Of a stretch of 64,000 nucleotides of DNA, positions 41,813-49,953 are shown piece after piece. Location of the stretch: contig CAYZBJ010000003.1 in the NCBI GenBank assembly GCA_964476625.1, forward strand, positions 38,985 through 102,984, read 5' to 3'. The translations under genes and the position numbers were made by a program. The DNA is from JAMLIN01 sp964476625 (GTDB lineage Bacteria > Pseudomonadota > Gammaproteobacteria > Burkholderiales > Burkholderiaceae_E). Within the stretch, counting starts at the first letter, position 1, and the number at the start of each line of letters is the position of its first letter. The notes under the pieces were generated by a model that was not told the origin of the DNA, made no database searches, and saw nothing but the letters and a program-made list of their open reading frames with translations.

Positions 41813-42808
41813 TCAGGCGGCGGCGACCGTATCGGACACATCGCCCAGGCACCCCAGCCCGACCAGGGTGGCCTCGACCGCCTCGTCCAGGGGCGTGTGC
41901 GGCTCCGTGCCGAGCACGCCGAGCAGGCGGGAGTTGTCGAGGCGTAGCGGCTCATGCCAGAAGCGCCGGACCTCGCGCATTTCGCGCAGGCTTTCGTTGA
42001 ACGGTGCGAGCAGCGGCACCAGCCACCAGGGAAACGCGGCGACACCCGGCTCGCGGCCGATGCGCCGCCCGACGACCCGGCGAATCGACGCCACCATGGC
42101 CTGGCCGTCCGGATCCCAGTGGCCGGCCATGTGGAAGCGCGCGAAGGGCTCGAGAACCTCGGCCCGATCGAGCAGCCGCGCCATGGTGCGCGCGACGTCG
42201 GGCAGGTAGCCCCACTGGTGGCCGACGCCGGGCCGGCCCGGATAGCGCAGGGTGCGCACCGGCCGGCCCGGCCTGAGCATCGCCTGCGCGAACCAGCTGC
42301 TGGCGACCTGCGGGCCGAAGTAGTCACCCGCTCGCACGACCAGGGCGCGACCACGCCCCGATTCGGCGAAGGAACGTAGCCGGGCTTCCATCTCGACCCG
42401 GATCGCGCCCTTCGGACCGAGGGGATGCTGGCAGGCGTCCTCGTCGGCCAGCACGGGCACGTCCGGCCCGTAGTTGTAGATCGTGCCCGGCAACAGGACC
42501 GTCGCGCCTTCGGCGCCGGCCGCCGCCAGGGTGTTGTCGAGCATCGGCAGCACCAGTTCACCCCAGCGCCGATAGCCCGGCGGGTTGACGGCATGGGCGA
42601 TCACCGCGCACCCCTGGGCTGCCAGCCCGACCGCGGAGCGGTCGAGCGCATCGCCGGCGAGCCAGTCGATACCGTCGCGTCGGCCCGGGCGCGCCTTGCG
42701 ATTCATGGCCCGCACCGACCAGCCGCGGTCGCGAAGCTGCCGCGCCAGTTCACCGCCGATGCCACCGCTGGCGCCGAGGACCAGGGCCGTTCGCATTGCC
42801 TTCGTCAT
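41813..42808 (-). CDS. NAD(P)-binding epimerase/dehydratase-family protein
   Basis: A 331-residue extended/atypical SDR. The N-terminal GASGGIGGELARQL is the cofactor loop. AHAVNPPGYRRW and TVLLPGTIYNYGPD follow. The usual YxxxK is not clear, so it may be an atypical reductase. GGAGAG precedes the ATG at 42808. It is divergent from a LysR regulator gene with a palindrome between them, so it is the likely target of that regulator. Confidence 0.82.
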   Translation of the reverse strand: MTKAMRTALVLGASGGIGGELARQLRDRGWSVRAMNRKARPGRRDGIDWLAGDALDRSAVGLAAQGCAVIAHAVNPPGYRRWGELVLPMLDNTLAAAGAEGATVLLPGTIYNYGPDVPVLADEDACQHPLGPKGAIRVEMEARLRSFAESGRGRALVVRAGDYFGPQVASSWFAQAMLRPGRPVRTLRYPGRPGVGHQWGYLPDVARTMARLLDRAEVLEPFARFHMAGHWDPDGQAMVASIRRVVGRRIGREPGVAAFPWWLVPLLAPFNESLREMREVRRFWHEPLRLDNSRLLGVLGTEPHTPLDEAVEATLVGLGCLGDVSDTVAAA

Positions 42809-42869
42809 GCCTGCTCTCCTTCGAGCGGTTTCGATGGGGAAATTCTGGTCTCGGACGGGTAGGAATGAA

Positions 42870-42884
42870 ATTGCCGAAAGCAAT
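42870..42884. promoter_or_regulatory. LysR-type box between divergent genes (ATTGC-CGAAA-GCAAT)
   Basis: A perfect 5-bp dyad with a 5-base centre that fits the T-N11-A pattern of LysR-family sites. It lies in the 97-base gap between the epimerase-like gene (start 42808) and the lysR gene (start 42906), 22 bases before the latter. Confidence 0.6.
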
Positions 42885-42905
42885 CGATCGGATATACATT
42901 TCTGC

Positions 42906-43817
42906 ATGGCCGATCCGATCGACTGGACCCTGTACCGAACCTTCCTCGGCGTCCTCCAGGAGGGGTCGCTGTCGGGTGCGGCACGGGTGCTCGGCATCGC
43001 CCAACCGACGGCGGGCCGGCATGTCGCCGCCCTCGAGCGCGCCCTGCGGGTGGCGCTGTTCACCCGCTCGCCGACCGGGCTGCAGCCGACCGCAGCGGCG
43101 CTGGCCCTGCAGCCCCTCGCCAAGGCCATGGCCGACACCGCCGCCTCGCTGGAACGGGCGGCGGCGGCCCGGGTCGAGGGCGGGCTGGAGGCGGTGCGCG
43201 GCGTCGTGCGAATCACCGCCAGCGACGTCATCGGCCTCGAAGTGCTGCCACCGGCCTTCGCCCGCCTGCGCGACCGTTACCCCGGACTCGTGCTCGAGCT
43301 CGCGCTGACCGACCGGGTCGAAGACCTCCTGCACGGCGAAGCCGACATCGCGGTTCGGATGGTCCGGCCGAACCAGGAGCGGCTGATCGCCCGCCGCATC
43401 GGCGAGGTCCAGCTCGGCATGTACGCGAGCCGGGACTATGTCGCCCGCCACGGCATGCCCGCCGATACCGCCGCGCTGCTCGAGCGTTCGCTGGTCGGAT
43501 TCGATCGCGAGACGCCGTTCCTGCGCGACGCGGCCCGGCGCCTCGGCGGCATCGGGCGCGAGACCTTCGCCCTGCGCTGCGACAGCAATTTCGCGCAGCT
43601 CGCCCTGATCCGCGCCGGCGCCGGCATCGGCATGTGCCAGGTCGCGCTCGCCGGGCATGGCGAACCCTTGCTGCGCGTCCTGCCCGGGGACTTCTCGCTG
43701 TCGCTCGAAGTCTGGCTGACGATGCACGAGGACCTGCGCAACAGTCCGCATTGCCGGGTCGTGTTCGATGCCCTCGTGCAGGCGCTGACCGCGCATGTTT
43801 CGCCGGGCACTCCATGA
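42906..43817 (+). CDS. LysR-family transcriptional regulator
   Basis: A 303-residue LysR protein. The HTH occupies residues 1-60 (GSLSGAARVLGIAQPTAGRHV). The inducer-binding domain starts near residue 90 with VRITASDVIGLEVLPPAFARL and contains DIAVRMVRPNQERLIARRIGEV. It is the divergent partner of the epimerase-like gene and probably controls it and itself through the box at 42870. Inducer unknown. Confidence 0.92.
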   Translation: MADPIDWTLYRTFLGVLQEGSLSGAARVLGIAQPTAGRHVAALERALRVALFTRSPTGLQPTAAALALQPLAKAMADTAASLERAAAARVEGGLEAVRGVVRITASDVIGLEVLPPAFARLRDRYPGLVLELALTDRVEDLLHGEADIAVRMVRPNQERLIARRIGEVQLGMYASRDYVARHGMPADTAALLERSLVGFDRETPFLRDAARRLGGIGRETFALRCDSNFAQLALIRAGAGIGMCQVALAGHGEPLLRVLPGDFSLSLEVWLTMHEDLRNSPHCRVVFDALVQALTAHVSPGTP

Positions 43818-44060
43818 GCCGAGGCCGGACGGTAGTGTTGCGAGTAAGCGCTCGCCAGCAGCAAATCGACACTGGAACGGGCCCGATATTTGCATGGGGT
43901 GCGCCGGGCGAGCGGCGACTCATCCAGCAGGCATTCGACATGCCGATTCAGCGCCCCGACCGAAAGGCGACAAGGTAGACTCGACCCGCAGTACCGTACC
44001 GCCCGGCTCCGGTCATCGCATCGAGGCCCGGCGCTTCTGCCAATCTCAGGAGAACGACCC

Positions 44061-44447
44061 ATGGGTTTCTTCAGCAAGATCCTCGACAAGCTCGGCATCG
44101 GCAGCGCACAGGCCGCCGAAGCTCCCGCCCAGACGGCCGCGCCGGCCGGTGGCGCCGCACCGGCGGCCCAACCGCAGGCGATCCCGGTGGTCGACGTCGT
44201 CGCCCAGCTCGAGCAGCGCGCTGCCGCCAATCCGCAGAAGCTCAACTGGCGCACCTCGATCGTCGATCTGCTCAAGCTGCTCGACATCGACAGCAGCCTC
44301 GCCGCGCGCAAGGAACTCGCCACCGAGCTCGGCTGCCCGGCCAACCTGATGTCCGACTCGGCGCAGATGAACATGTGGCTGCACAAGAAGGTGCTCGAGC
44401 GCATCGCGGCCAATGGCGGCAACGTGCCCGCCGACCTCCTCGACTGA
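44061..44447 (+). CDS. DUF3597 family protein
   Basis: A 128-residue protein. The N-terminus MGFFSKILDKLG is followed by an Ala/Pro/Gln-rich linker (residues 16-40). The conserved C-terminal helical domain contains VVAQLEQRAA, NWRTSIVDLLKLLDIDSSLA and NMWLHKKVLERIAANGG. This is the DUF3597 pattern. The linker and lipid-like start suggest association with a LysM-type or envelope partner, but function is unknown. AGGAG precedes the ATG. The DUF937 gene follows 39 bases on. Confidence 0.88.
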   Translation: MGFFSKILDKLGIGSAQAAEAPAQTAAPAGGAAPAAQPQAIPVVDVVAQLEQRAAANPQKLNWRTSIVDLLKLLDIDSSLAARKELATELGCPANLMSDSAQMNMWLHKKVLERIAANGGNVPADLLD

Positions 44448-44486
44448 GCGAATCGCGGGCGAGCCCCGCCAACCTGGGAGCAGGCA

Positions 44487-45119
44487 ATGCAGATCACCGA
44501 CCTCCTCGCCCAGATGGGCGGGCTCGACTCGATGTCGCGCGAACTCGGCGTCAACCAGCAACAGGCGGCCTCCGGCATCGAGGCGCTGCTGCCGGCGATC
44601 CTCGGCGGCCTCAAGAAGCAGGCGCAGGCGCAGCCCGGCGGGGTCGAAGGCCTCGGCGGGCTGCTCGGCCAGCTCGGCGGCGGCTCGCTGCTCGACGACG
44701 TGCTCGCGCCGGAACCGACCCATGTCGAACGCGGCAACGACGTCCTCGGCCAGATCTTCGGCTCGAAGGACGTCAGCCGTACCGTCGCGCAGAACGCGGC
44801 CGCGACCTCCGGGCTCGATCCTTCGCTGTTGAAGAAGATGCTGCCCATGCTGGCGATGCTCGTCGCCGGCTTCGTCGCCAGGCAGGGTTCGGCTGGCCAG
44901 GCCCAGGCCGCGCCGGGTGAAGGCGGCCTCGGTGGCCTCGGTAGCGTACTGGGCGGCGGCGCCGGAGGAGGCCTCGGTGGCCTGCTGGGCGGCCTGCTCG
45001 GCGGGGGTGGCGGCAACGCCGCCGGCGGCGGGCTCGGCGGCCTGGGCGCGATGCTCGACCTCAACGGCGACGGCAATCCGCTCGACGACATCATGCGGAT
45101 GATGGCCGGCAAGCGTTAG
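44487..45119 (+). CDS. DUF937 family protein
   Basis: A 210-residue protein of DUF937. The N-terminal helical domain has MSRELGVNQQQAASGIEALLPAILGGLKKQ. The middle helix is LLKKMLPMLAMLVAGFVARQ. A very Gly-rich C-terminal region (about residues 145-195) precedes the closing LDLNGDGNPLDDIMRMM, where DLNGDGNPLDD resembles an EF-hand-like Ca2+ loop. It is probably co-transcribed with the DUF3597 gene. Function unknown. Confidence 0.85.
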   Translation: MQITDLLAQMGGLDSMSRELGVNQQQAASGIEALLPAILGGLKKQAQAQPGGVEGLGGLLGQLGGGSLLDDVLAPEPTHVERGNDVLGQIFGSKDVSRTVAQNAAATSGLDPSLLKKMLPMLAMLVAGFVARQGSAGQAQAAPGEGGLGGLGSVLGGGAGGGLGGLLGGLLGGGGGNAAGGGLGGLGAMLDLNGDGNPLDDIMRMMAGKR

Positions 45120-45203
45120 CCGGAAAAGCTCACGCGCCCGGGCCGCACATCCGGCCTTCCTTGTCGACAGGCGTGTGGGGAACCGCCGCCGGCGACTGCG
45201 GCC

Positions 45204-45698
45204 TCAGCCGCGCGCCGGCCGCTCGAGATAGGCCTGCGTCTCGGGGCGATCCCGGAGCCTTTCGGTCCAGCGCCCGAAGACCTTGTCCATGCGGGCCGGC
45301 TCGACGCCGAGCTGGTGCATCGCCACGCCGCCGTTGACCGATTCGCGGTACTCGGCGATGAGCCCGTCGCGCAGCACGAACCGGCTCATGCCGTCGATCA
45401 CCACGAAGCGGCCCTTGAACTGTTCGATGCGCGACGAGAAACTCGACAGCGACCAGGCGTAGGCGATCTCGCCATTGCAGACCGGGTCGAACATCTCCCA
45501 GCGATAGTCGTCGCCGGCGTCGCGGTGGAACAGGTTCGACATCATGTCGGCGATGTCGGCCCGGCCGTGATGGGCGCCGTAGATGTAGTCGTAGTAGATG
45601 CCGTCCTCGGTGAAGCAGCGCGCGAAGCGCTCGCCGTCGCCGGACTCGGCGGCCAAGGTGAATTCGTCGAGCAGCCGGACGAAATCGTCCTGGGTCAT
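45204..45698 (-). CDS. NTF2-like (SnoaL-type) protein
   Basis: A 164-residue protein with the cone-shaped NTF2/SnoaL fold: a first helix FVRLLDEFTLAAESGDGERFARCFTEDG, then YYDYIYGAHHGRADIADMM and strands such as FKGRFVVIDGMSRFVLRDGLIAEY. Relatives are isomerases, dehydratases or ring-hydroxylating dioxygenase subunits. The ATG at 45698 overlaps the stop of the acyl-CoA ligase gene (ATGA), so they are coupled. Its reaction may serve the acyl-CoA formed by that ligase. This is inference. Confidence 0.82.
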   Translation of the reverse strand: MTQDDFVRLLDEFTLAAESGDGERFARCFTEDGIYYDYIYGAHHGRADIADMMSNLFHRDAGDDYRWEMFDPVCNGEIAYAWSLSSFSSRIEQFKGRFVVIDGMSRFVLRDGLIAEYRESVNGGVAMHQLGVEPARMDKVFGRWTERLRDRPETQAYLERPARG

Positions 45699-47227
45699 GA
45701 GCGGGGCTCCTGGTCGGGTGGATCGATGGTCGGGGCGGCGGCGATCGCGCGCAGTCGCAGGCGGTCGACCTTGCCGGTCGCATTGCGCGGCAAGGCGTCG
45801 ACGACCCGGATCTCGCGTGGCACCTTGTAGCGCGCCAGGCATTCGTTGCAATGGGCGAGCAGCGCGCGGGCATCGATCGGCGCACTGCCGTCGGCGGCGA
45901 CGACGAAGGCGATGATCCGCTCGCCGAGGCGCTCGTCGGGGGCGCCGATCGCGGCGACCTCGAGCACGCCCTCGAAGCGGTGGACAGCCTCCTCGATCTC
46001 GCGCGGATAGACGTTGTAGCCCCCGGTGATGATCATTTCCTTCTTGCGGTCGACGATGAAGAGGAAGCCGTCCTCGTCGATGCGGCCGATGTCGCCGGTG
46101 CGCAGCCAGCCCTCGCCGAAGGTCTGCGCGGTCAGCACCGGATTGCGGAAGTAGCCGCGGGCGATGCCGGGGCCGCGCAGCAGCAGCTCGCCCGCTTCGC
46201 CGGCGGGCAGGTCATGGCCCGCATCGTCGACGATGCGCATCTCGACGCCGAGGTACGGCTGGCCCGCCGAGCCCGGCTTGCGCATGCCGTGGAAGCGGTT
46301 GCCGGTGACCGAGGGGCTCGCCTCGGTCATGCCATAGCCTTCGGAGATGAGCACCCCGAAGCGGCGCTCGAAGCGCTCGTGGACATCGATCGGCAGGGCC
46401 TGGCCGCCCGAGACGCAGGCCCGCCAGCACGACAGGTCGAGGCCCGCGGGCAGCTCGGCGCGCGCCATCGTCCAGTACATCGTCGGCACACCCATGAACA
46501 CCGTCGCCCGGGTCGCCGCCAGTCCGGCCAGGACCGCCTGCGGGTCGAAGTCGTCGGTGATGAAGAACGATGCACCGGCGAAGAGGAAACTCGAGAACAG
46601 GCAGGTATGGCCGAAGACGTGCGACAGCGGCAGGGCGGTGTAGCCGACGTCGTCCGGGGTCAGCCGCAGCAGGTCGAAGGCGAAGGCCTGCGCGTTCCAG
46701 AAGATGTTGGCATGGCTGAGCTCGATCCCCTTGGGCAGGCCGGTCGAGCCCGAGGAGTAGAGAATCAGCGCGGTCGCGGCGGGGTCGGCCGGCGGGATCG
46801 GCCGGGGCTCGGCCTCGCCGTCGGCGAGCCCCGACCCGAGTTCGAGCCACGCCGGCGTGCAGGCCGCCGGCGCCGCGGCGCGCACGGCTGCGAGCACGGT
46901 CGCCTCGGCGACCACGACGGCCGGTTCGCAGTCGCCGATGATGCCAGCGAGCTCGGCCGGCGCGAGCCGGGCGTTGACCGGCACCGGGATCGCGCCCGCC
47001 TGCAACGCGCCCTGGTAGACGATCGCCCAGGCGAGCGAGTTCGGGATCACGAAGACGACGCGCCCGCCCGGCCCGACCCCGGCTTCGCGCAGGCGCCGCG
47101 CGCAGGCAGCGGCGCGACGATCGAACTGGCCATAGGTGAGCGCACCGCTCCGATCGGCGATCGCCGGCGTATCGGGCGTGCGCCGCGCATGGTGGCGCAG
47201 GAAATGACCGAGGCTGAAGCTCGTCAT
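45695..47227 (-). CDS. Acyl-CoA ligase (class I adenylate-forming)
   Basis: A 510-residue AMP-forming carboxylate-CoA ligase with intact motifs. They are A3 YSSGSTGLPKG, A5 GYGMTEASPSVTG, A7 WLRTGDIGR, A8 IVDRKKEMIITGGYNVYPRE and the A10 lysine in PRNATGKVDRL. These are all needed to make acyl-AMP and then the acyl-CoA. It is likely a medium- or aryl-chain ligase by overall similarity. Start at ATG 47227. Co-transcribed with the NTF2-like gene downstream. Confidence 0.92.
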   Translation of the reverse strand: MTSFSLGHFLRHHARRTPDTPAIADRSGALTYGQFDRRAAACARRLREAGVGPGGRVVFVIPNSLAWAIVYQGALQAGAIPVPVNARLAPAELAGIIGDCEPAVVVAEATVLAAVRAAAPAACTPAWLELGSGLADGEAEPRPIPPADPAATALILYSSGSTGLPKGIELSHANIFWNAQAFAFDLLRLTPDDVGYTALPLSHVFGHTCLFSSFLFAGASFFITDDFDPQAVLAGLAATRATVFMGVPTMYWTMARAELPAGLDLSCWRACVSGGQALPIDVHERFERRFGVLISEGYGMTEASPSVTGNRFHGMRKPGSAGQPYLGVEMRIVDDAGHDLPAGEAGELLLRGPGIARGYFRNPVLTAQTFGEGWLRTGDIGRIDEDGFLFIVDRKKEMIITGGYNVYPREIEEAVHRFEGVLEVAAIGAPDERLGERIIAFVVAADGSAPIDARALLAHCNECLARYKVPREIRVVDALPRNATGKVDRLRLRAIAAAPTIDPPDQEPRS

Positions 47228-47372
47228 TTTCCGCCTCTCGCCAGCGGCGCAACCGGATTGGCCACCGCGTTCTTCCATCTGCCCACTTTGGATCCCGGTT
47301 CGAGTTGATGCCGGCGCGCACGGGCGTGGGCCCCGCCGAGCGCGTCCGGCGTGGGCGATTGTAATGGCGCGC

Positions 47373-48638
47373 TCAGAGCTGCGAGCGCAACGGCCGCACG
47401 ATGGCCTCCTTGATCCGCTCGCGCAGCGGCCGGGCCCGCCAGTCGGCCAAGGTGTAGGGCCGGGCCACGGCGAGATCGGCCTCGAAAACGGCGGTCATGC
47501 GGGCGGCGAGCGCACGCGAATAGGCGTTGAGGCTCGCCTCCTCGTTGAGCTCGAAGGAGCGGACATCGAAATTGGTCGAGCCGACCGAGACCAGCTCGCC
47601 GTCGACCACCAGCAGCTTGTTGTGCATCATCGTCGGCTGGTACTCGGCGATCTCGATGCCGGCCTCGAGCAGCCGGCCCCATTGGGCGCGCGACGCGAGG
47701 CGCACCGCCTCCGAGTCGATGTGCGGGCCCGGCACCACGACCCGGATCCGCACCCCGCGCCCGCGGGCTTCGAGCAAGGCCCGATTGATCATCGCGTCGG
47801 GCACGAAGTAGGCGGCCTGCAGGTCGATCGACTCGACCGCCGCGGCGATCGCCATCAGGTACATCAGGCGCATGCTCTCGCTGCCGCCGGCCGGCGAGGC
47901 GATGAACATCTGCGCCGGGATCTCGCCGGCCGGCTCGAGCGCGGGGAAGTAACCGGCGCCGTCGAGCACCGTGCCGGTGGCGCGAATCCAGTTGTCGTTG
48001 AATGCCGCCTGGAACTGGGCGACCACCGGTCCCTCGGCCCGGAAATGCATGTCGCGCCAGTGTTCCGGGTCACCGGCATCGCCATCCCACTGGTCGGCGA
48101 TGCCGACCCCGCCGGTGAAGCCGATGCGCCCGTCGACGACGAGCAGCTTGCGGTGGGTGCGGTTGTTCATCCGCCCCACGTTGTACCAGCGTAGCGGCCG
48201 GAAATGCCGGACGTCGACGCCGGCCTCGCGCATGCGCTCGATCAGGGCGGGATCCATCTTCAGGCTGCCGACCCAGTCGAGCAGCACCCTGACCTCGACG
48301 CCGGCGCCGGCGCGCTCAGCCAGGCTCGAGGAGAAGCGCTCGCCGATGTCGCCCGACCAGTAGATGTAGGTCTCGAAGGTGATCGTGCGACGCGCCGACG
48401 CGATCGCCTCGAGCATGGCGGGGAAGATCTCGCGACCATTCTGCAAGTCGTCGATCCGGTTGCCCGGCACGATGCCCGGGCCCAGCAGCACCGCCATCTC
48501 GCGACGGAACTGCGGGTCGGCGAGCGGATGGCGATGGGCGACGCGACGCTCGATCCGCTTCTCGGACGTCTTGGTGTTGGCCACCACGATCGCGACGAGC
48601 GCGAGCGCCAGGGCAGTGGCGAGCACGATCCATGTCAT
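47373..48638 (-). CDS. Cardiolipin synthase-like protein (PLD family)
   Basis: A 421-residue protein. One N-terminal transmembrane segment (residues 2-20) is followed by two PLD domains with HKD motifs THRKLLVVDG...GGVG and MHNKLLVVDG...GSTNFD. Both are complete. The length and layout match ClsB/ClsA-type phosphatidyl transferases that make cardiolipin from phosphatidylglycerol. ATG at 48638 has only a weak ribosome site. It is divergent from the MFS gene at 48682. Confidence 0.9.
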   Translation of the reverse strand: MTWIVLATALALALVAIVVANTKTSEKRIERRVAHRHPLADPQFRREMAVLLGPGIVPGNRIDDLQNGREIFPAMLEAIASARRTITFETYIYWSGDIGERFSSSLAERAGAGVEVRVLLDWVGSLKMDPALIERMREAGVDVRHFRPLRWYNVGRMNNRTHRKLLVVDGRIGFTGGVGIADQWDGDAGDPEHWRDMHFRAEGPVVAQFQAAFNDNWIRATGTVLDGAGYFPALEPAGEIPAQMFIASPAGGSESMRLMYLMAIAAAVESIDLQAAYFVPDAMINRALLEARGRGVRIRVVVPGPHIDSEAVRLASRAQWGRLLEAGIEIAEYQPTMMHNKLLVVDGELVSVGSTNFDVRSFELNEEASLNAYSRALAARMTAVFEADLAVARPYTLADWRARPLRERIKEAIVRPLRSQL

Positions 48639-48681
48639 GCGCCCATTGTCGTACGATCCTTCCTGTCGCACACGGAACCCG

Positions 48682-49953
48682 ATGCCCGCAAACCGATCCA
48701 CGGCGCCGATCTGGGTGGCGCTGGCCGCCCTGATCGCGGCGTTCGCCCTGAGCCACGCGTTTCGCACGGTCGTCACGCTGGTCGCACTGCCCCTGCGCGT
48801 GGAGCTCGGCCTGCGCGACGATGCAATCGGCATCGTCGGCGGCGCGTTCCATCTCGCGTTCGGGATCATGCAGCTGCCGGTCGGGATCATGCTCGACCAG
48901 TACGGTCCCCGGCGCACCATCCTGGTCGCCTTCCCGGCCGCGGTGCTCGGCGCGGCCATCACCGCAAGCGCCAGCGGCGTGCCCGCGCTGCTGGTCGGCC
49001 AGTGGCTGATCGGCATCGGCTGCGCCCCCTGCTTCCTCGCGACCCTCATCGTCATCAGCCGCTCGCGGCCCCCGGCCGAGTTCTCGCGCCTGTCGGGCAT
49101 CGTGCTGGGCATCGGCAGCGCCGGCATGCTCATCACCGGCACCCCGCTCGCCTGGGTGGTCGAAACCGTCTCGTGGCGAGCCGCCTTCTGGCTGCTCACC
49201 GCGGTCTCGGCGGCGGCCTGGGCCTGGTGCTGGGCGGTCGTGCCCGGCGAGCCCGCCGACCGCCAGCACGAGCGCTCGAAGCACGCGGCCGCCCTGCGCG
49301 AGGTCGGCCACATCCTGCTCAATCGCCACATGCTCGGCATGATCGCCCTCGGCTCGGTCACTTATGCGTCGTTCATCAGCCTGCGCGGGCTCTGGCTGGT
49401 GCCGCTGATGTCCGACCGGCACGGCTTCAGCCTGGTCGAGAGCGGCCACGTCGCCCTGCTGGGCTCGATCATGGCGCTGATCGGGCCGCTGATCGCCGGC
49501 CGCCTCGACCCCGGCGGCCGGGGACGCCGCCTGCTCATCGCCGGCTGCAGCATCGGCTATGCGGCGATGTTCGCGGTGCTCGCGATCGGCACCTCGCCGC
49601 TGGGCGACGCGGGCCTGACCCTGGTGCTGGCCATCGTCAGCGGCTACATGCTCCTGCACTACTCGGAGGTGCGCGAGATCTGGCCGCCCGAGATGTCGGG
49701 ACGGGCGCTGGCGCTGTTCAACTCGGCGATGTTCCTCGGCGTGGCCGCCATGCAGTGGGCGAGCGGCACGGCCGCGGCCGCCGCCCACCCGATCGGCGCG
49801 GGCCCGGTCGCGGCGGCCTTCTGGACCATCGCCGCAATGCTGCTGGTGGGCACCGCGCTCTACCTGGTGCTGCGACCCTTCCCGCGCATCAGCAGCGCCG
49901 GCAGCATCACCGCAGCGAACAGCAGCGCGCAGGCGAAGAAGCATTCGCGGTAG
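48682..49953 (+). CDS. MFS transporter
   Basis: A 423-residue major-facilitator protein with twelve hydrophobic segments. The loop 2-3 signature is GIMLDQYGPRRT. The C-terminal half starts near LNRHMLGMIALGSVTYAS. The last 94 bases overlap the end of the opposite-strand DHA2 gene, so its hydrophilic tail (about the last 20 residues, SITAANSSAQAKKHSR) is encoded antisense to that gene's last transmembrane helix. The substrate is unknown. Spacing to the divergent cardiolipin gene is 43 bases. Confidence 0.88.
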   Translation: MPANRSTAPIWVALAALIAAFALSHAFRTVVTLVALPLRVELGLRDDAIGIVGGAFHLAFGIMQLPVGIMLDQYGPRRTILVAFPAAVLGAAITASASGVPALLVGQWLIGIGCAPCFLATLIVISRSRPPAEFSRLSGIVLGIGSAGMLITGTPLAWVVETVSWRAAFWLLTAVSAAAWAWCWAVVPGEPADRQHERSKHAAALREVGHILLNRHMLGMIALGSVTYASFISLRGLWLVPLMSDRHGFSLVESGHVALLGSIMALIGPLIAGRLDPGGRGRRLLIAGCSIGYAAMFAVLAIGTSPLGDAGLTLVLAIVSGYMLLHYSEVREIWPPEMSGRALALFNSAMFLGVAAMQWASGTAAAAAHPIGAGPVAAAFWTIAAMLLVGTALYLVLRPFPRISSAGSITAANSSAQAKKHSR

